A stretch of DNA of 14,851 nucleotides. Source: Niastella sp. GTDB lineage: Bacteria; Bacteroidota; Bacteroidia; Chitinophagales; Chitinophagaceae. Position numbers and translations under genes: made by a program. Where the stretch lies: contig JAJKIL010000281.1 of NCBI GenBank assembly GCA_021154515.1, forward strand, positions 1 through 14,851, written 5' to 3'. The first letter of the stretch is position 1. Each line of letters opens with the position of its first letter. Of this stretch, positions 14,219-14,851 are shown one piece after another. The notes under the pieces are model-generated. The model was not told the DNA's origin and searched no databases. It saw only the letters and a list, made by a program, of their open reading frames with translations.

Positions 14219-14851
14219 TTACACAAAAATGTCAAGGATCAAAACCCCGATGAGTCCCATTACAGAAACAATGGTCTCCATCATGGACCAGGAGCGGATG
14301 GTATCGCGAATGCTGAGGTTGAAATATTCTTTATACATCCAGAAGCCGGAATCATTTACATGGGAGAAGAACAAACTGCCGGCGCCTATAGACAGCACCA
14401 TCAGGTTGGCATTAACCTGCATTTGCGGAATAATGGGCCCGATGATACCGGCAGCGGTGAGTCCGGCTACGGTGGCTGAACCAACACAAATGCGAATAAC
14501 AGCGGCTATCAGCCAGCCCAGTATCAGCGGATGCACAGGCCAGCCCTTTATGCTTTCGGCAATGGTAGTGCTAACGCCACTATCGGTAAAGACCTGTTTC
14601 AGTACGCCCGCACCAGCTACTACCAGTAAGATCAGCGCCACATCTTTAATGGCATCGCCATAAATATCCATAATGGCTTTTATAGGACGGCCGGTATGAA
14701 TGCCCAGGGTAAAAGTGGCTACCAGCAGCGACAGCAGCATCACGATCACGGGGTCGCTGATAAAATCATTTACCTCCTTCGCAAAACCAGATAACCGCAT
14801 CACCAGCGGAACAATAGTAGTAACCGTCAGCAGGATCACGGGAAGTAACGC
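14219..14851 (-). CDS. GntP-family (gluconate/D-serine type) permease, 5'-truncated
   Basis: The gene runs off the right edge, and the C-terminal 210 residues of a family normally about 430-450 long are present. Several membrane helices are visible. Conserved family segments are AAVIRICVGSATVAGLTAAGI, in the place of the family's RVAQGSATVA region, and SHVNDSGFWMYKEYF near the end, followed by a last helix (VSVMGLIGVLILDIFV). GntP-family proteins import gluconate or related hydroxy acids; DsdX, a member, imports D-serine. The neighbouring D-TA-type enzyme makes a D-amino acid or a D-hydroxy amino acid a reasonable guess here, but gluconate cannot be excluded. The internal GTG at 14839 is not the start, because the frame ALLP upstream is family-like. 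Confidence 0.92.
   Translation of the reverse strand, partial: ALLPVILLTVTTIVPLVMRLSGFAKEVNDFISDPVIVMLLSLLVATFTLGIHTGRPIKAIMDIYGDAIKDVALILLVVAGAGVLKQVFTDSGVSTTIAESIKGWPVHPLILGWLIAAVIRICVGSATVAGLTAAGIIGPIIPQMQVNANLMVLSIGAGSLFFSHVNDSGFWMYKEYFNLSIRDTIRSWSMMETIVSVMGLIGVLILDIFV

Noticed and set aside
14229..14663. 144-codon plus-strand open frame opposite the GntP-family permease
   Set aside because: The minus strand has clear family motifs over the whole interval; the antisense frame has a Met/Pro/Ser/Thr-rich composition typical of a shadow.

Overview
The window looks like ordinary chromosome from a member of the Bacteroidota, probably the Chitinophagaceae. This is inferred from a PorQ-type protein of the type IX secretion system, promoter candidates of the Bacteroidota form (TTG, about 19-20 nt, TAnnTTTG), weak Shine-Dalgarno sequences, and several gene families common in that group. 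No tRNA, rRNA, CRISPR array, transposase or phage gene was seen. No stretch over 300 bases lacks a gene; the longest gap is 162 bases, at 14057-14218.

Left part (1-2660): the 3' part of porQ, a response regulator that consists of a receiver domain only, a bidirectional terminator, and a convergent bioB (biotin synthase) with a candidate promoter and a dyad in its leader.

Centre-left (2661-7141) is the most interesting part. A tight minus-strand operon reads: a 52-residue membrane protein with a YIDPGSGS motif, missed by simple length cut-offs; a 458-residue protein whose N-terminal half carries a kinase-like catalytic-loop signature and whose C-terminal half is a SAM-dependent methyltransferase; and a five-helix membrane protein with an alkaline-phosphatase/sulfatase-superfamily domain. 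The first pair overlaps by ATGA and the second pair is separated by 3 nt. A membrane-anchored transglutaminase-like protein is divergent from the operon. I infer a cell-envelope modification module of unknown substrate.

Centre (7160-9684): an M42 aminopeptidase, a UbiA-like membrane protein whose first Asp motif is degenerate, and a small lipoprotein, all on the minus strand. The convergent junction with the transglutaminase-like gene has a hairpin terminator with the stop codon in its loop.

Right part (9735-14851): a LuxE-like acyl-protein synthetase family protein, a small secreted protein with a good terminator, a cupin, a YdgJ-like Gfo/Idh/MocA oxidoreductase, a D-threonine aldolase/D-serine dehydratase-type PLP enzyme, and the C-terminal half of a GntP-family permease. 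The last two may form a D-amino-acid or hydroxy-acid uptake and breakdown pair. The PLP-enzyme gene is flanked by three tandem tracts, all of period 7 bp but with different units, resembling the short heptanucleotide repeats known from cyanobacteria.
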